From Stenopsyche tienmushanensis (lineage: Eukaryota; Arthropoda; Insecta; Trichoptera; Stenopsychidae), in contig WACJ01000519.1 of NCBI GenBank assembly GCA_008973525.1, positions 1 through 64,000 on the forward strand: a DNA stretch of 64,000 nt, in the 5' to 3' direction. Below the pieces are notes generated by a model. That model ran no database searches and was not told the DNA's origin. It saw only the letters and a list, made by a program, of their open reading frames with translations. Shown one piece after another: positions 9,930 to 21,229 of the stretch. Every line of letters begins with the position of its first letter. Within the stretch, counting starts at the first letter, position 1. The translations under genes were made by a program, and so were the position numbers.

Positions 9930-11655
9930 AAATAAAGCGTAAAAACAAATTTTCCTAGGAACTGAGAAGATCCTAGGATCTCCCTCGGGTGTGGTTAAAT
10001 ATAAACGTCGATTCAAATATAATCCGGAATTTTGCTGTACGAATCTATTATACAGAGTTCTATAGGAAACATATGTTATACACATAGGAAACGTCTTGAT
10101 CATGTCGCTGTAAAAAAAATATTTGTTGCGCAACGCGTAATTATTCGTTTTCATTTAAGCAGCCTTAGTGTTTTTCATGTAGAAAATCAATCAATAAAAT
10201 AACTTTCGAGTCTCAAAATACCGTAATCATCACTTTTCCTGCAGTGTTTCTCGACTTTCAGGCCTTCACGAAATTTTTGGGTCTCAAGTCTTTTTAAAAT
10301 TTCACTTGATTTCGCGGCTTCGTTTACGAGTAAACGGTCAATTCCACGTTGCGCAACATATTATGTTTTTTTAACGTGTTTTATTTATCAGCATATCAAT
10401 TTAAAAATTAAATAAAATTTAGCATGTTTATTTAGATATGCGATTCTCGCAAATGACAAGGGTTCGAATATAAACGGTCCTCCCTCGCGATATAGATTCA
10501 ATATGCTTTGACGTTTTGTCAATACAAACGGTCCAAAAATAATCCCTTTATCAACTTCTTTGTATTATAAACGTTATTGTTACGGCCGAAACAGTAGTAA
10601 TATTGAAGACTATTTTACTTTTAAATTAGGGTCGGAGCCCTCAGGATCATAAACCTTCAATGCGTCCCACCTGAAAGCCGTTTTTCGTGAACAAAACGCT
10701 GTCGTGTGTTTTTCTCTGGAAAATTCAATTGTGTGTACCCAAATATTTTTGCTGGTGAACAGTGATGTTGGTAAACAATAAATTCCATTGCTGCCCTTGC
10801 CACAATCTGCGTTTTACGAGAGAACCCATGTTTTATGCCTCGCTAACCACCGTGGTTGAGTGGGAAAACAACATAAATTCAAAGCAGGAATTCGTAGATA
10901 AAAATTCTGTCGAGGTGCTTAAATATATTTTGAGGAATTCCAGGCGGCGAGTTTTAAAAGAAACAATTTCGTTCGTCAACAGCTGGATGATATGTTGATC
11001 ACGTCCTTTGGAAATGACGAGGCCGTACGCGAAAGGCGTTTTCGCGGAAACGGAAAGGGAAGGATACAAATGAAAGGGTTGGCTCCTCTTTCAGTTCCGA
11101 GAGAACGACGGAGGAAGACTTCCATATGAGTTTTTCTGGCTTGCGATTTAAAATGTTCAGCGAATGTAACAACTTCGTGCCATATGTGGAACGAGAGAGG
11201 AAACTCGTTCGTGTGAGTCATTTGTGGAGCATTTTTCTCAGGTGGAACTAGATTCGCATCTAAATGTAACTAATTTAACGCGGAAAATTTGTTTTTTCCT
11301 CGTAGAATCCGATTTGAATATAAATTGAATCTTATTTTTACCAAAAAAAAAAAAATATATATTTTACATAAAAGGAACAGCACTTCTTTTTATTTAAATA
11401 TGAAATCCTTGTTTTACTATGTTTTTCTATCACATATTTTACGCCGTTGCAATCACCTTAAAACTTAAATACTTTATTGCGGTTAAACCGAACTTTTGCT
11501 ACTCTTCATCCAAGCATCTAAACATAGATTAGACGTTTTACTTACATTATTTAATAAGCATGCATATCTTTAAAATAACATGGACTATTCTTGTAGAATA
11601 GGTTGAGGTGTATGCAAAACTATGTACGCCAAGTGGCTTTTAGCAGTCCTTTTAA
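9930..11655. other. No gene seen
   Basis: Several overlapping frames of 70-80 codons at 10762-11221 occur on both strands and show no recognised domain. A homopolymer A-run lies at about 11343-11354. Nothing shared with other repeats was detected. Confidence 0.4.
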
Positions 11656-11659
11656 TATG

Positions 11660-12030
11660 ACTGCTATAGCGCTGTTGATCTGGATGAATTGAATTCGCCA
11701 GATTAACAATGACATCTTCCATCTCTTTTTACGTGCAATATGCTATTTTAGCAACGCCATCTTCTGTGGCACTGCAGGGACACTGCACCTATAATTACCG
11801 ACCGATCACTTCTTGCGCGTGCGCCGTTGCCGGTTGAGTGGTGACGCGCAGGAGGCGGGAGTCGAGAAAGGAGTCGGCGGTTATCCTTGGCAGCGGGAGG
11901 ACGTTCTTTCCGCAGCCAAATCCCTTTCTCTCGTTCTGGATTAAATTAAAAAAGATACATAGAGAAGAAAGTCTTTTAGTTCGACCCCTGTCCACCTCTG
12001 CCCCCGAGAGCGCCCCCACTCCCATCGTAA
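11660..12030 (+). mobile_element. Solo LTR family A (copy c)
   Basis: A near full-length LTR copy in the order seen elsewhere: GCGCTGTTGATCTGG, GAATTCGCCAGATTAACA, ATCTTCCATCTCT, GCGCCATCTTCTGTGGC-like, CCGACCGATCACTTCTTGCG, GGAGGCGGGAGTCGAG, the GCGGGAGGACG...CGCAGCC stem and CTCTCTCG. The end near CTCCCATCGTAA is degraded. The polyadenylation hexamer is altered (ATTAAATTAAAA). No primer-binding site or coding region follows. Confidence 0.75.
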
Positions 12031-12034
12031 TAAG

Positions 12035-12116
12035 ACCATTGCCAACTATTTTTACATGGTTTTTCATAGCGAATATGTGTTTTAAAAATGTGGTCACCAG
12101 CCACACATCCTGTAGA
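12035..12116 (+). repeat. Dispersed repeat family P, copy 1
   Basis: The blocks GGTTTTTCATAGCGAATATG, TTTTAAAAATGTGGTC and CCAGCCACA match 13340-13425. The copy directly follows LTR copy c. Identity of the element is unknown. Confidence 0.5.
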
Positions 12117-12282
12117 TTTGAGCCCAAGTTGATTCCCAATGTACCCATGAGTGATGATGAGATTATGAGTTCAACCGCTTAAGAGTGGAACTACCTACAG
12201 GTCAGAGACGTAAAGAGGAGGGTTCGATGGGAGTCCGTGAAGACATTACTGGGGGTCGGCGATAATATAAACAAAACATTTA

Positions 12283-12298
12283 TCTATACTTGAAAAAT
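12283..12298. repeat. Target-site duplication, left copy
   Basis: The 16 bases TCTATACTTGAAAAAT are repeated perfectly at 12842-12857. The pair flanks the truncated LINE between them. A long, variable duplication like this is what target-primed reverse transcription leaves. Confidence 0.8.
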
Positions 12299-12841
12299 GT
12301 TGCCGCTGGGTCGTTCCAGATTTCTGGACGTCCCAGTTCCTCACAGGGCACGGGCGCTTTAGGGCTTCGCTTTATAAGTTCAGGCTCTCCCCGGTTTCGG
12401 AGTGTCCATGCGGCGATCCGGACATGGACGCAGACCACGTTCTGTGGACATGTCCGGGCATGGCGTCCAATCACCAATCCAATCCAATCGCGAGGCGCTC
12501 TTTCGTAGTGTCAGCGGCCCGAAAGTCGGACCGGTTGGGCACACAGACTTGGTGGCCACTCCCTCCTCGTTCAGGGCGTTTAGGGTGTTTTGCTGCATTT
12601 TTGGGCAAAAATGCGTTCCTGGGGGCTACTATGTTCCTATCGATCATGGTAGCATCTCCAGCGGCTAGCTCAATTGGGTGGCTCGCGCCAATAGCGTCGC
12701 GAGCGAAACTAGACAATCCCCCACTCCCATAATTTATAGGTTTTCAGGTTTTGCACCCTGGGTGCACTTTTGTTGAGCGGGCTGGAATGGTCCCGAATAG
12801 CGGGACCAATAAACAGCTCGGATAAGAGGTGGGTCACTGTC
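12299..12841 (+). pseudogene. 5'-truncated I/R1-group LINE with intact C-terminal frame
   Basis: An open frame runs from 12301 to the stop at 12730-12732 with no ATG needed. It begins CCRWVVPDFW and TSQFLTGHGRFRASLYKF, the usual lead-in to the terminal zinc knuckle of insect non-LTR elements. Then comes CPCGDPDMDADHVLWTC, with spacing C-x1-C-x8-H-x4-C. The roughly 110 codons after it are unrecognised. After the stop, about 110 bases of 3' UTR include AATAAA at 12806 and end without a poly(A) tail. The element lacks the endonuclease and reverse transcriptase and is flanked by a perfect 16-bp target duplication, so this is a 5'-truncated insertion. The intact frame suggests it is younger than the similar scraps at 3981, 18195 and 42057. 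Confidence 0.85.
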
Positions 12842-12857
12842 TCTATACTTGAAAAAT
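12842..12857. repeat. Target-site duplication, right copy
   Basis: Perfect copy of 12283-12298. It marks the 3' boundary of the LINE insertion. Confidence 0.8.
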
Positions 12858-12949
12858 ATATTTTTGTCGAATTATTTACAGAAAACATTGTAAAAAGATC
12901 TATTTTGAGCAATAAATGTTTGTTTGTTGGAAAAATTAGATCACAATGG

Positions 12950-13077
12950 TTGGAATGGGTCCGCCAAAAAAAAAAATATTCACGAGGTCCGCGAAAAAAT
13001 TTTTGGTCAAGAGGTCCGCGAAAGAAATTTTGCTCAAGAGGGGGTCCGCGGACTATATAAGTTTGAGAAGTGCTACT
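12950..13077 (+). mobile_element. hAT-like terminal region with tandem subterminal repeats
   Basis: Three to four imperfect units of about 27-28 bases each contain GGTCCGCGAAA followed by a T-rich part and CAAGAGG. They end in GGGGTCCGCGGAC and then AAGTTTGAGAAGTGCTA. Many hAT elements end in GGTCCGCGG followed by an AGGTTGAGAAC-CTG terminus. This looks like one decayed right end. I could not find the matching left end. Confidence 0.5.
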
Positions 13078-15000
13078 CTAAAATATAATTTATTTATTCT
13101 TTGATGATTACGAAGCATATATTCACAATATCAAACGGAATTTAGTTTCGTTGACCAAAATTAGACGCGGCGACGGGCGAACGAGCAAAAGTTCGACCCA
13201 CCAGACTCATTCAAAATTCACACTAATAACACGCGAGGCAGCGACATTATTTATGTAAATATTCCCACAAAGCTGATTCTTGCTCATTTTGCTGTATTGA
13301 TATTGTAAGTAAACAAAACGCATCCCCTTTATGGGAACATTAACAACCATTTTTGACATTGTTTTTCACGGTGTATATATGTTTTTAAAAATGTAGTCGC
13401 CAGCCACATCTGTTGTGACTATTTGTTGGATAGCAACAATAACAAGTAAACTGACATGTAAAATTGAACTTTAGACCGTATGTACATTTAAATGTACACA
13501 AAGTTTAATCTCGAAATACAGTGCAATACATTATGACTCGCACACTCAAAGACAGGCAGTCTTAATAATATTACTAATAAATCAAATGTAGATGTACATT
13601 TTAATAATTGTATTCAAATGGACGAAATGAAGGAAGCTTTGATTAAATATGTCTTGATTTTCACCTTATTAAAATTTTAAATATATCTTATATTTAAATT
13701 TATCTAATCTTGAACAATGCTTGACTGACGATTGAAAATTGATGTAAAATGAAAGACATCCCTTTTGTATATTTCTGTATATAAATATTTTGCTAAAATA
13801 TTATAAACAGCATTTAAAACAGACGTCATTTCATTTTTAATTGGACACTCGCTCGACACCTAGATTCAATGTCTGAAATCTTGAGATATTTTAATGATAA
13901 CCAATTTTTCCTCGAAACGGAGGCAAACGTCAGAAATTAATTGACAACCTCTTCTAAATGGAAGATTTTACATTGTCTTCAAGGGGTCCAGAATCGAAAT
14001 AGAACAATGATACGAATATTTCATTATGACGTTTATTTTCCAAAACTCGAAAGGCAAACAAACCAAGGAAGCTTTTAAATCGCATTTATGCTTCAAAATT
14101 CGCAGCGAGCGTAGCAAAAATGGTTAATAATTGACCATGAAAAAGCGTTCTATTCAGTGCGGCAGTATGCGTTATGCCATTAAAAATGATGCCGTCATAT
14201 ACAACAAGCGCTTATAAAAGACGAAAATAATTTATAGTGCATTACTAAAATATTATTAAGACTATAAATTTGAATAATTGCCATAATAATGGCTGAAAGG
14301 GGTTTTAATTTGTATTATGTGAAATTACCGAGAATTAATTTTGTGTGGATTTAATTGTGGTATCTATTGTATTTTACACACCATTGTTTGCTGGAGGAAT
14401 TATATTATCTAATATATATTTGAATGGACGTTCTCACAACCACTGACTGACCATCGACCTGCCACATGAAAACCACAGCGCTTATCTGCGGGATCGACTG
14501 AAACCATTTTATTGTCCGTGATTTTCAACTAGGGTTGTGCGCTCCCTTTGTAGTACATAGGAGAGTAATGTCTTCTTGATTTGCTGTGTGGTTTCCAAGG
14601 ATTCGTCGATCATTTATATTGGGCATATAACAGTAAATGTTCTTTGAATATTGTCAAAAGATTAATGTATCTTACTTAAACATTATCTATTTAAATAACC
14701 ATGTCTTATTCGCGTGTCATGTGTGGAAGGCAATGAAAAACCGCCACATAAAAAAATCCCTCTTTTCCAGGACAATCCTATGGGGATTAAAGTCCTCTGC
14801 AATAAAAGGTATGACTGTAAAAATGTAAGGCGAAGATGAAAGGTTCTCAATTCTTCAACTTTCAATCTCAATGTATGTCTAAATGGCTTTAATATTGAAT
14901 GCATGTTGAGGTAAATTTATATAGTATATGCTCTAATAGTCTAATATATCATTAATAAAATATTGTACGCATCCTAAAATATGGATAATTGCATCTTTGA
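13078..15000. other. No gene seen; one family P repeat
   Basis: AT-rich sequence with no supported coding region. A second copy of repeat family P lies at 13340-13425 (AAAAATGTAGTCGCCAGCC). Short frames at 14637-14904 on both strands are unrecognised. Confidence 0.45.
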
Positions 15001-15009
15001 TCACTTTCT

Positions 15010-15150
15010 TTGGTTGTCCACTCAGCATGTTTTTGATCGACTGGGAGCAAACGCGGTACCTGCTTCGGACAAAGCTTTATCATGAACAAATTTTGATGCA
15101 AAATAGTGAATAAACCGCCTTCTGTTATTTGGAAATGTTAGCTATCGAAC
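15010..15150 (-). pseudogene. mariner transposase fragment
   Basis: The reverse complement reads RRRFIHYFASKFVHD, then in another frame MIKLCPKQVPRLLPVDQK, then AEWTTKESD. The last part corresponds to the mariner segment after the first catalytic Asp, so the stretch carrying that Asp has been deleted. Frameshifts separate the pieces. Confidence 0.6.
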
Positions 15151-15380
15151 ACAACTTCAATTTATAATCGGCCAAAAGTATTTTTTTTTTGCCTTTTTAG
15201 GTTTTCTGGAACAATGCTCTATCAACACAGGAAAAATCAGATTTTTTTCATTGTTCCACTAAAACTATTGTTACTTGTTGTGATTGTTATAAAATTTTGA
15301 TATGTATTATTTAAAGGTTGGTACTTCCTAAAAATCATAAGTTTGTCAATAGTGGCGCCAATTTATTAAGTGATATGTTA

Positions 15381-16009
15381 CGAGGGTCATCTAGAAAGTC
15401 GCATTACAAGGGTTACTGAGATCGGGGGAAATTTTTGTTGGATGATCTTCCACTCCTCACCTCATCGTGGGCATCAGTACAGCCTTCTTGACAAGTTGTC
15501 AGCTTATCACATCATTACCATAAACTTTCACGAGCTTCCGATGGATATTTTGGCAGTATTTTTCTGCAAAGTCAAAAAAACGGATAACTGCGTGGATTTC
15601 GCATGGACGCATGTTGGCACGGGTCCGTTCTTCTATCGGGCCGTGATGTTGCTGGACAAATCTAAATAACGATTTATTCTAAACGCGAGAGTGAGAGAAA
15701 AATCTGGCTGCAGGAAGGACGACTTCCCGCAGCCAAGGTTAACCGACGACTCTCCCGACTCCCGCCTCCTGCGCGTCACTACCCAACCGACAACGGTGCA
15801 CGTGCAAGAAGCGATCCCTCGGTATAAAGAAGCAATGTCTGCGTAGGACCACAAGAGATGGCGCTTTTAAAATAACACATTGCACCTGAAAAGAGACGGA
15901 AGATGTCGCTGTTGATCTGGCGAATTGAATCTGTTCAGATTAACAGCGCTACTACGTGGGGATGGTAAATTGCCCACGCTACATATCCTTACTTTCTGGA
16001 TGACCCTAA
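15381..16009 (-). pseudogene. mariner-type element with terminal inverted repeats, split by an LTR
   Basis: The ends are CGAGGGTCATCTAGAAAGT at 15381-15399 and ACTTTCTGGATGACCCTAA at 15991-16009, inverted copies with few mismatches. Each is flanked by TA (15379-15380 and 16010-16011), the mariner target. On the minus strand between 15430 and 15590 the translation reads HRKLVKVYGNDVIS, a stop, then QLVKKAVLMP and VEDHPTKISPDLS. This is the N-terminal helix-turn-helix region of a mariner transposase, of the type IHR-LV-VYG-DV-SRQ-V-KW. The rest of the transposase is deleted, and an LTR occupies the right half. Confidence 0.75.
15600..15983 (-). mobile_element. Solo LTR family A (copy d) nested in mariner relic
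   Basis: In LTR orientation it starts TGTAGCGTGGGCAATTTACC at 15983. It then runs through GCGCTGTTAATCTG, GGTGCAATGTG, GCGTCACTACC-type sequence and the GCGGGAAG...CTGCAGCC stem, with an AATAAA-type signal near 15675. It ends in the ACGGGTCCGTTC part near 15600 without the terminal TAACA. It begins only 8 bases from the right terminal repeat of the surrounding mariner. Confidence 0.75.
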
Positions 16010-16014
16010 TATGT

Positions 16015-18180
16015 CTCAATGTGACTTATTTTTTTTGTTATTAATGTAGTTTTGAAAATATCTTCGAATGGTGTTTGATGCATCTTAGATGTAATCAACT
16101 ATAAAATCTCTATATATTTCAATCAAGATCAGATTAGGCTGTCTCATGGATAATTGCGTTTTATTGCATGCATGTTTGAAAGATCACAACTGATTACAAA
16201 TTGTTCATAATACATAGTATCCGTCATGCTTTTACGCTTTTCCTACATTTCTAAATTGTGTAAATCATGTATAAGATCATGATGATCTACTTAAATTGAA
16301 ATTTTAGGTCATGCTCTTTTGAATGAATGCCATTCCACCATTTTCAGAATAACTGTCACTTCAGGGTGCGCGTTTCAAATAAGGAAACTTCCCTGCTGCA
16401 CCCTGTAGCTAGAAATCGGACATTTCATATGAAAATGCCTGCCATTGTCGTTTGGGTCAATATGGCGCAAAGATATTCAGGCATGTATTCATATACAATA
16501 TAAAAGTATTTATCTGCGGAAGTCTCATTCTAGATTTTTTGCTGTATCAAGTACTTTTTCAGTCCTTGTCCCTCAGAAGTGACGCATGAATACAATGCCC
16601 CAGAGGTCAAGTTGTATTTAACTTTTCCAACTATCGGAAAAACCGTTCTGCTTTCGGTACAATAAAAACTCTATTTAACCCAGTAACCCATTAAAAACAC
16701 CATAAAGGGAATTATTTCACGCGTACAAGTGCATAAAATATCTGTCCGCGCTTTGCGATTATTGGATGCGTGATAACATGTCTGCATACGAGGACCGCTC
16801 GCCCTTAACGGATTGCGATTCATCCCCTGCGGGCTCAAACTAAAAGGCGCCACGAATTAGGTTTTAATTCAAGGGCGAGAGCATAAATCACGAGAATATT
16901 CCGGGGGCCATTATTTTCTTTGAAATCTTATCGCCTTTTCACCTCTTTTGTATTCCAACCTCCGAATCTCATGATAAATCAAGCGAAAGATTTATAGTTT
17001 TTCTTGCGGTTTCGAGATTGGACATGAGCTGGCCCTCCTTTGCGACTCCCCCATTAATTTCGGGAAGCAATTTCCACTGTGACGAACACGAGTGGAAAAC
17101 GTTGTATAAGGCATCCGACGATGAAAAAAGGCGATCCTTTTTATTTGCGGTTTTTATAGTTTATCCCACTTAGCTCCGGGCTAATTTGCATTAAAGCGTC
17201 TGCGAAATTTATTTCGCTCTGGGATGGCAGATAATTTAATATGGCTTCCACTAAATCAATTTAATTTAATGCCTTTTAAATCTGCATTAACATCGGATGT
17301 GCTGCTTCGAAGCCAAAGGCAATGGGGTGATTTCCCAGGCGGCAATTTGTCCAGTGATAAAACTGCGCTGCATTTGATTGTCGTGTTTTGGTTACCAATT
17401 TTGCGATAACAATTGGATTAAGTCCATCTTGTCAACCAGGTAACCCATACTGACATGCAATGAGCTCGACATGAGCAGTTGACCCATATTTAGCAAATGA
17501 CACCTCGATCAATAGTTGGAGATGCTCCAAATCTGCATGCCTTTTGCAATTTTGCATCTTTTTACAAGATGATCCATTAACAAAGCGAATAACATAATTT
17601 ATTTTCTGGACAACTGGAGAGTAAGAGGCAATTGCTTCGAATCCAAATATGTTAAATTGATTTTTCATAAATTTTGGTCTTATATTTAAGAAAATATTGA
17701 AACTTGTTGTAAAATATAGTTTTCACCCATTGCTAGAACTTACAATTTAACAAGTTAATTTAAATCATTAAATTACTCGTATATTGTATTTAAAAAAAAA
17801 AGAAATTTATGGAGATACCAAGATTTCACTGGTGTCATAAATGCTTCATGTATTTCCTCAATAGGTGCTCATGAGGTATGTTTTTCTTTAAAGATAGAAT
17901 CAGCGAACCATTTTTTTGGAAAGATAAAATAGTCCCAGGGGGCTGGGACTATTCATAAAATCTGGTGAACAGAATGCATGAAGAAGCGATTAGAACATAA
18001 ACTCGTTGATTTTAGTTGCCACGATAATGGATATGGCAGGTGATCTCGGGGATTAAAAGAGAGGTGGAGGACACTCTGTGTAGTTAGTCCCGGAGCCCTC
18101 AGAACAAACCGTACAGCAGCACGGGGCATGGACTCTGTCTTAAAGAGACCAAATACCATTAAATCGCTGTCTATCCGATC
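16015..18180. other. No gene seen; one strong hairpin
   Basis: No supported coding region. From 16690 to 17410 the base composition is more balanced, but frames there are unrecognised. A perfect 11-bp hairpin with a GGGG loop lies at 17928-17953 (AATAGTCCCAG and its complement). Confidence 0.4.
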
Positions 18181-18194
18181 TCAAGTTGTTCCTC

Positions 18195-18340
18195 AATATG
18201 AGTACATACGAACGCAGACCATGTTTTGTGGACACGTTCGGGCATGGCGTCCAATCTTGAGGCGCTCATTCGTCGTATCAATGGTCCGAAAGACGGACCG
18301 ATTGACTCCCTTCTCATTTGGGGCTTATTGCGGCATTTTC
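18195..18340 (+). pseudogene. LINE C-terminal zinc-knuckle relic, copy 3
   Basis: ACGCAGACCATGTTTTGTGG and GGGCATGGCGTCCAAT match the knuckle region of the LINE at 12299-12841 almost base for base. The following part (GGTCCGAAAGACGGACCG) continues that alignment, with a deletion after the knuckle. The upstream Cys pair is lost. The flanking coding frame is broken. Confidence 0.7.
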
Positions 18341-18499
18341 GAAGATAAATACGTATCCGAGACCTATGATCTATACAATCACAGAAGCACCCCACAAGAG
18401 GCTAATTTATTTTTATCTAAGTTTAATTTACAAGCAGGATCTATAAAGTTGAATCGATGCAAAAACTCGGCTTTATTGCTGTGAAACATCCTTATGACG

Positions 18500-18590
18500 C
18501 TGTTTTTATTCCGTTGTAAGCAAACGCGGCACTCATCCTGCGCACAAGTTTCTCATGTTCAAATTTACATCAAGTGAGATACTCAAATAT
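18500..18590 (-). pseudogene. mariner transposase fragment
   Basis: The reverse complement reads NMRNLCAG, a stop, then VPRLLTTE, the same conserved mariner segment as at 5915 and 24635. No other part of the transposase is visible. Confidence 0.55.
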
Positions 18591-18594
18591 ATGA

Positions 18595-19855
18595 TACCAT
18601 AACATTTCCATCTTACTTGAATAACACATTCGAGATATTTAAATTCACAATTTCGTTCTAAATATTTAAGGATTATGATTATTTAACTATTGCTTTGATA
18701 TGACTCTAATTTGTTTATTCAATAGTCTCTGTATACATACTCTAAGCATTTTCATATCGCTCTATTTATTGTATTAATGCCGACATTTAAAACGTAGATA
18801 AAACATTGAGTTGGCATTCAACAGGTTTTGCAAACACTCGTTTGTTCTAGAAGTACAATGGAGGGTAAATAGGAGCGCCAGTAACGAGCACTCTGACAAT
18901 TTCGTGTCATTTAGCGAATTGGAACAAGGCAGGTATCGATTGAAGGCTGCTGAAGCAGTGGTAGGTTAGTTTTGTCCTTTGTTTTTACAAAGGACAAAGG
19001 ATCTTCGGTAGCGTTGAATAACGAACAACACTCGTGCCATAACGAGCGTTTAACGAATATTTGCTTTATACTCGTGGAACAGGGTGAAGGCTCCATTTGC
19101 ACATCCTACAGTGCACCTCCCCCGGACATTTTTCAATTTCATCCCTAACGTGTTTTATTTTATTTTTTCCGTAATGAAATTTCTCGGACATTATACATCT
19201 TCTATCCAATATACCATATGCAAAGCGATGCCTTGGATTTATGTCGGCGATAACTTTGAGCCGGCTAGGGAATAAGTCATAAAATTTTACAATAAAGCTG
19301 AAAAGCTTTTAGACTGTTACACATGGAAAGGCAAATTTCGGATGCGGAACAAGATAAAACAACAACAAAAAATTAGCTTAATATTTTCTGAGCTATTTAT
19401 ATCCTGAATACAGGATGTTCCATATTCGCATACCTTGGCTACTATGACTCCATGACAATATTGGTCCATTGTTCATCCGCTAGTCTTATCTCATTAAATC
19501 ATTTTGATCAATTTATTCTGAAAACAAGGTCGAAAATTGTTTGTAAAACTAAAAAAACAATACCTTGTTATAGATTTTTTATTTCACTGTATTTATGCGG
19601 TATGTGTATTCTACAGCTAGGCCCACACAAATGAAAGCCATGTATGTGTTAGATTTAAATTAGGTAGTCATATTTAAATCGCCCAATTCATAAGAAGAGG
19701 GTTTTTTCAATAAAAATAAAATAATTAAGATGGCTACTCCAATTTTTTAAATGGAATTTCTATAGGCGCGGTGGGGTAAATCAGCTTGAACGTCACGAAA
19801 AGTGAAACCCCAACTGGTAGTGGGTCTCTTTCCGTCTCTGTCATATAAATCGTAG
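18595..19855. other. No gene seen; one perfect hairpin
   Basis: A perfect 12-bp hairpin with a TTTT loop lies at 18971-18998 (TTTGTCCTTTGT and its complement). A possible mariner-type end (ATACAGGATGTTCC) lies near 19407. No coding region is supported. Confidence 0.4.
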
Positions 19856-19861
19856 AGACTA

Positions 19862-19940
19862 CTGGGTATGTGTGAATCTATACGTAGCATTTAACTACCA
19901 ATAGACCAGTAGCTTACCTTTTATTATATATTACACAAAC
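19862..19940 (+). repeat. Dispersed repeat family L, copy 2
   Basis: CTATACGTAGCAT, CCAGTAGCTTACC and TTATTATATATTACACAA match 9841-9912 in the same orientation. Confidence 0.55.
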
Positions 19941-20255
19941 CCAGCTAATAATTTCACTCATGCAGTCTCATAACTTTTATTTTTATTTTCTGCAACACCC
20001 TTAGGCTCATTGGCTACTATTTTTTTTTAAACGCCCAATATAAAAAATGCGCAAATCAAGGATCATGTTTAGAGTAATATGAGCTATTAAGATTTTTAAC
20101 ACCAAATCATCAAATATATTGCCGTTTATAAATCAATTATGCAATTTTTGGAACTCTTTGCAGGAAAAAAAATAATTTTAAAACGAGTTTAGGTTTGTCT
20201 TTTTCAATATTTTTCCCATCTTTATCTTAAAATTTCTACAACAATACGCGACTAA

Positions 20256-20286
20256 ATCTGACACCGTCGAAACAATGGTGTCAGAT
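20256..20286. repeat. Perfect 10-bp inverted repeat
   Basis: ATCTGACACC and GGTGTCAGAT are separated by 11 bases. The motif resembles the mariner-coding and primer-site words seen elsewhere, but no context supports a role. Confidence 0.4.
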
Positions 20287-20367
20287 CAACCTAAAAATGG
20301 CTGGTTTCTCAACATTTTCCATTCAAACTGTATTTTCATATACATGTTTGAATAAATCATTAAATAA

Positions 20368-20500
20368 AGTGTACTCTCAATTATCCGGATGCAAATTATC
20401 CGGTTTGCGGTTTATCCGTACCTGAAAAATATTAATTATTTTCAAAATAAGAAAATTTTTTATTTTTATTTTTGATACTCGGATAATAAGGCCCAAATAG
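20368..20500. mobile_element. Possible pogo/Tigger-like MITE end
   Basis: GTACTCTCAATTATCCGGAT followed by two further ATCCG words resembles the TTATCCGGA-rich ends of pogo/Tigger elements. A weaker inverted counterpart (CTCGGATAATAAGG ... TAGTAC) ends near 20500. If both are real, this is a MITE of about 130 bases. The match between the ends is imperfect. Confidence 0.35.
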
Positions 20501-20662
20501 TACTAAGGTGTTATATACAAAGCGATAAGGATAAGCTTGTAACAAACGCTTATTATCATGTTTTAATAGAGCTTAAGAAATCTTGTTATACGAGGCAGAA
20601 ATCACAACGCGAGTAAGATTGTAAAAATTGTACCCGGGGTGATAAGGGCTTGATTACTAAAA

Positions 20663-21225
20663 CTAACCTGTATGGCAGAACGATCGCGTATTTGCGAGCG
20701 AATATCAGTGATTCAGAAAGAACACTCTTCTGCGTTGAGCTCGGAGAGAGACAGAGACGTTATGGGCGAAATGTTGAGCGGCGAGACACTACCTTCTGAG
20801 TAGTGAGCTAATTTAAAATCTTCATAGTCTTAGATGCTATATTTGCTTGTGCGCTATTTATCGACTCGAGAGACTCGAACTTCGGAGACGCGCATATCTG
20901 GTGAACGCAGCAACGAACGAGTTAAATAAATAAATAATATCGATAGCACAAATAATCGGTCACTTCTTCAAGTAAACATAAACAATACACTTAAAATCGA
21001 TTTATTATATCATTCACACATCATTATTAGTCTATGAATTTGGGTTAACTAAAATCGGGTTCTATACAATCGTGCGATATACGCAGGAAGCTCTCCGTCT
21101 CTGTCTCTCATGCACAGTTACCGAACTCGGCCTCTGTCTCTTTCCTAGCTCAACGTACAAGAGTACTCTTTCTGAATCACTGGAATTCGCTCGCAAATAC
21201 GCGATCATCCTACCATACAAGTTAA
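20663..21225 (+). mobile_element. TTAA-type piggyBac-like MITE, family D copy 3 (most complete)
   Basis: The two ends are inverted copies over about 80 bases: CCTGTATGGCAGAACGATCG at the left, and the complement of ACTTGTATGGTAGGATGATC at the right. Each is followed by GCGTATTTGCGAGCGAAT and CAGTGATTCAGAAAGA. The right end borders a TTAA (21222-21225). The left border is CTAA (20663-20666), probably a mutated TTAA. The interior contains ATCGATAGCACAAATAATCG, which matches the complement of 2854-3275 and of 38805-38830. It is non-coding. Confidence 0.7.
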
Positions 21226-21229
21226 CAAT

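Noticed and set aside
19400..19425. Mariner-type end (TACAGGATGTTCC), and a similar CACCCTGTA word at 16396
   Set aside because: No inverted partner or coding relic at a reasonable distance.
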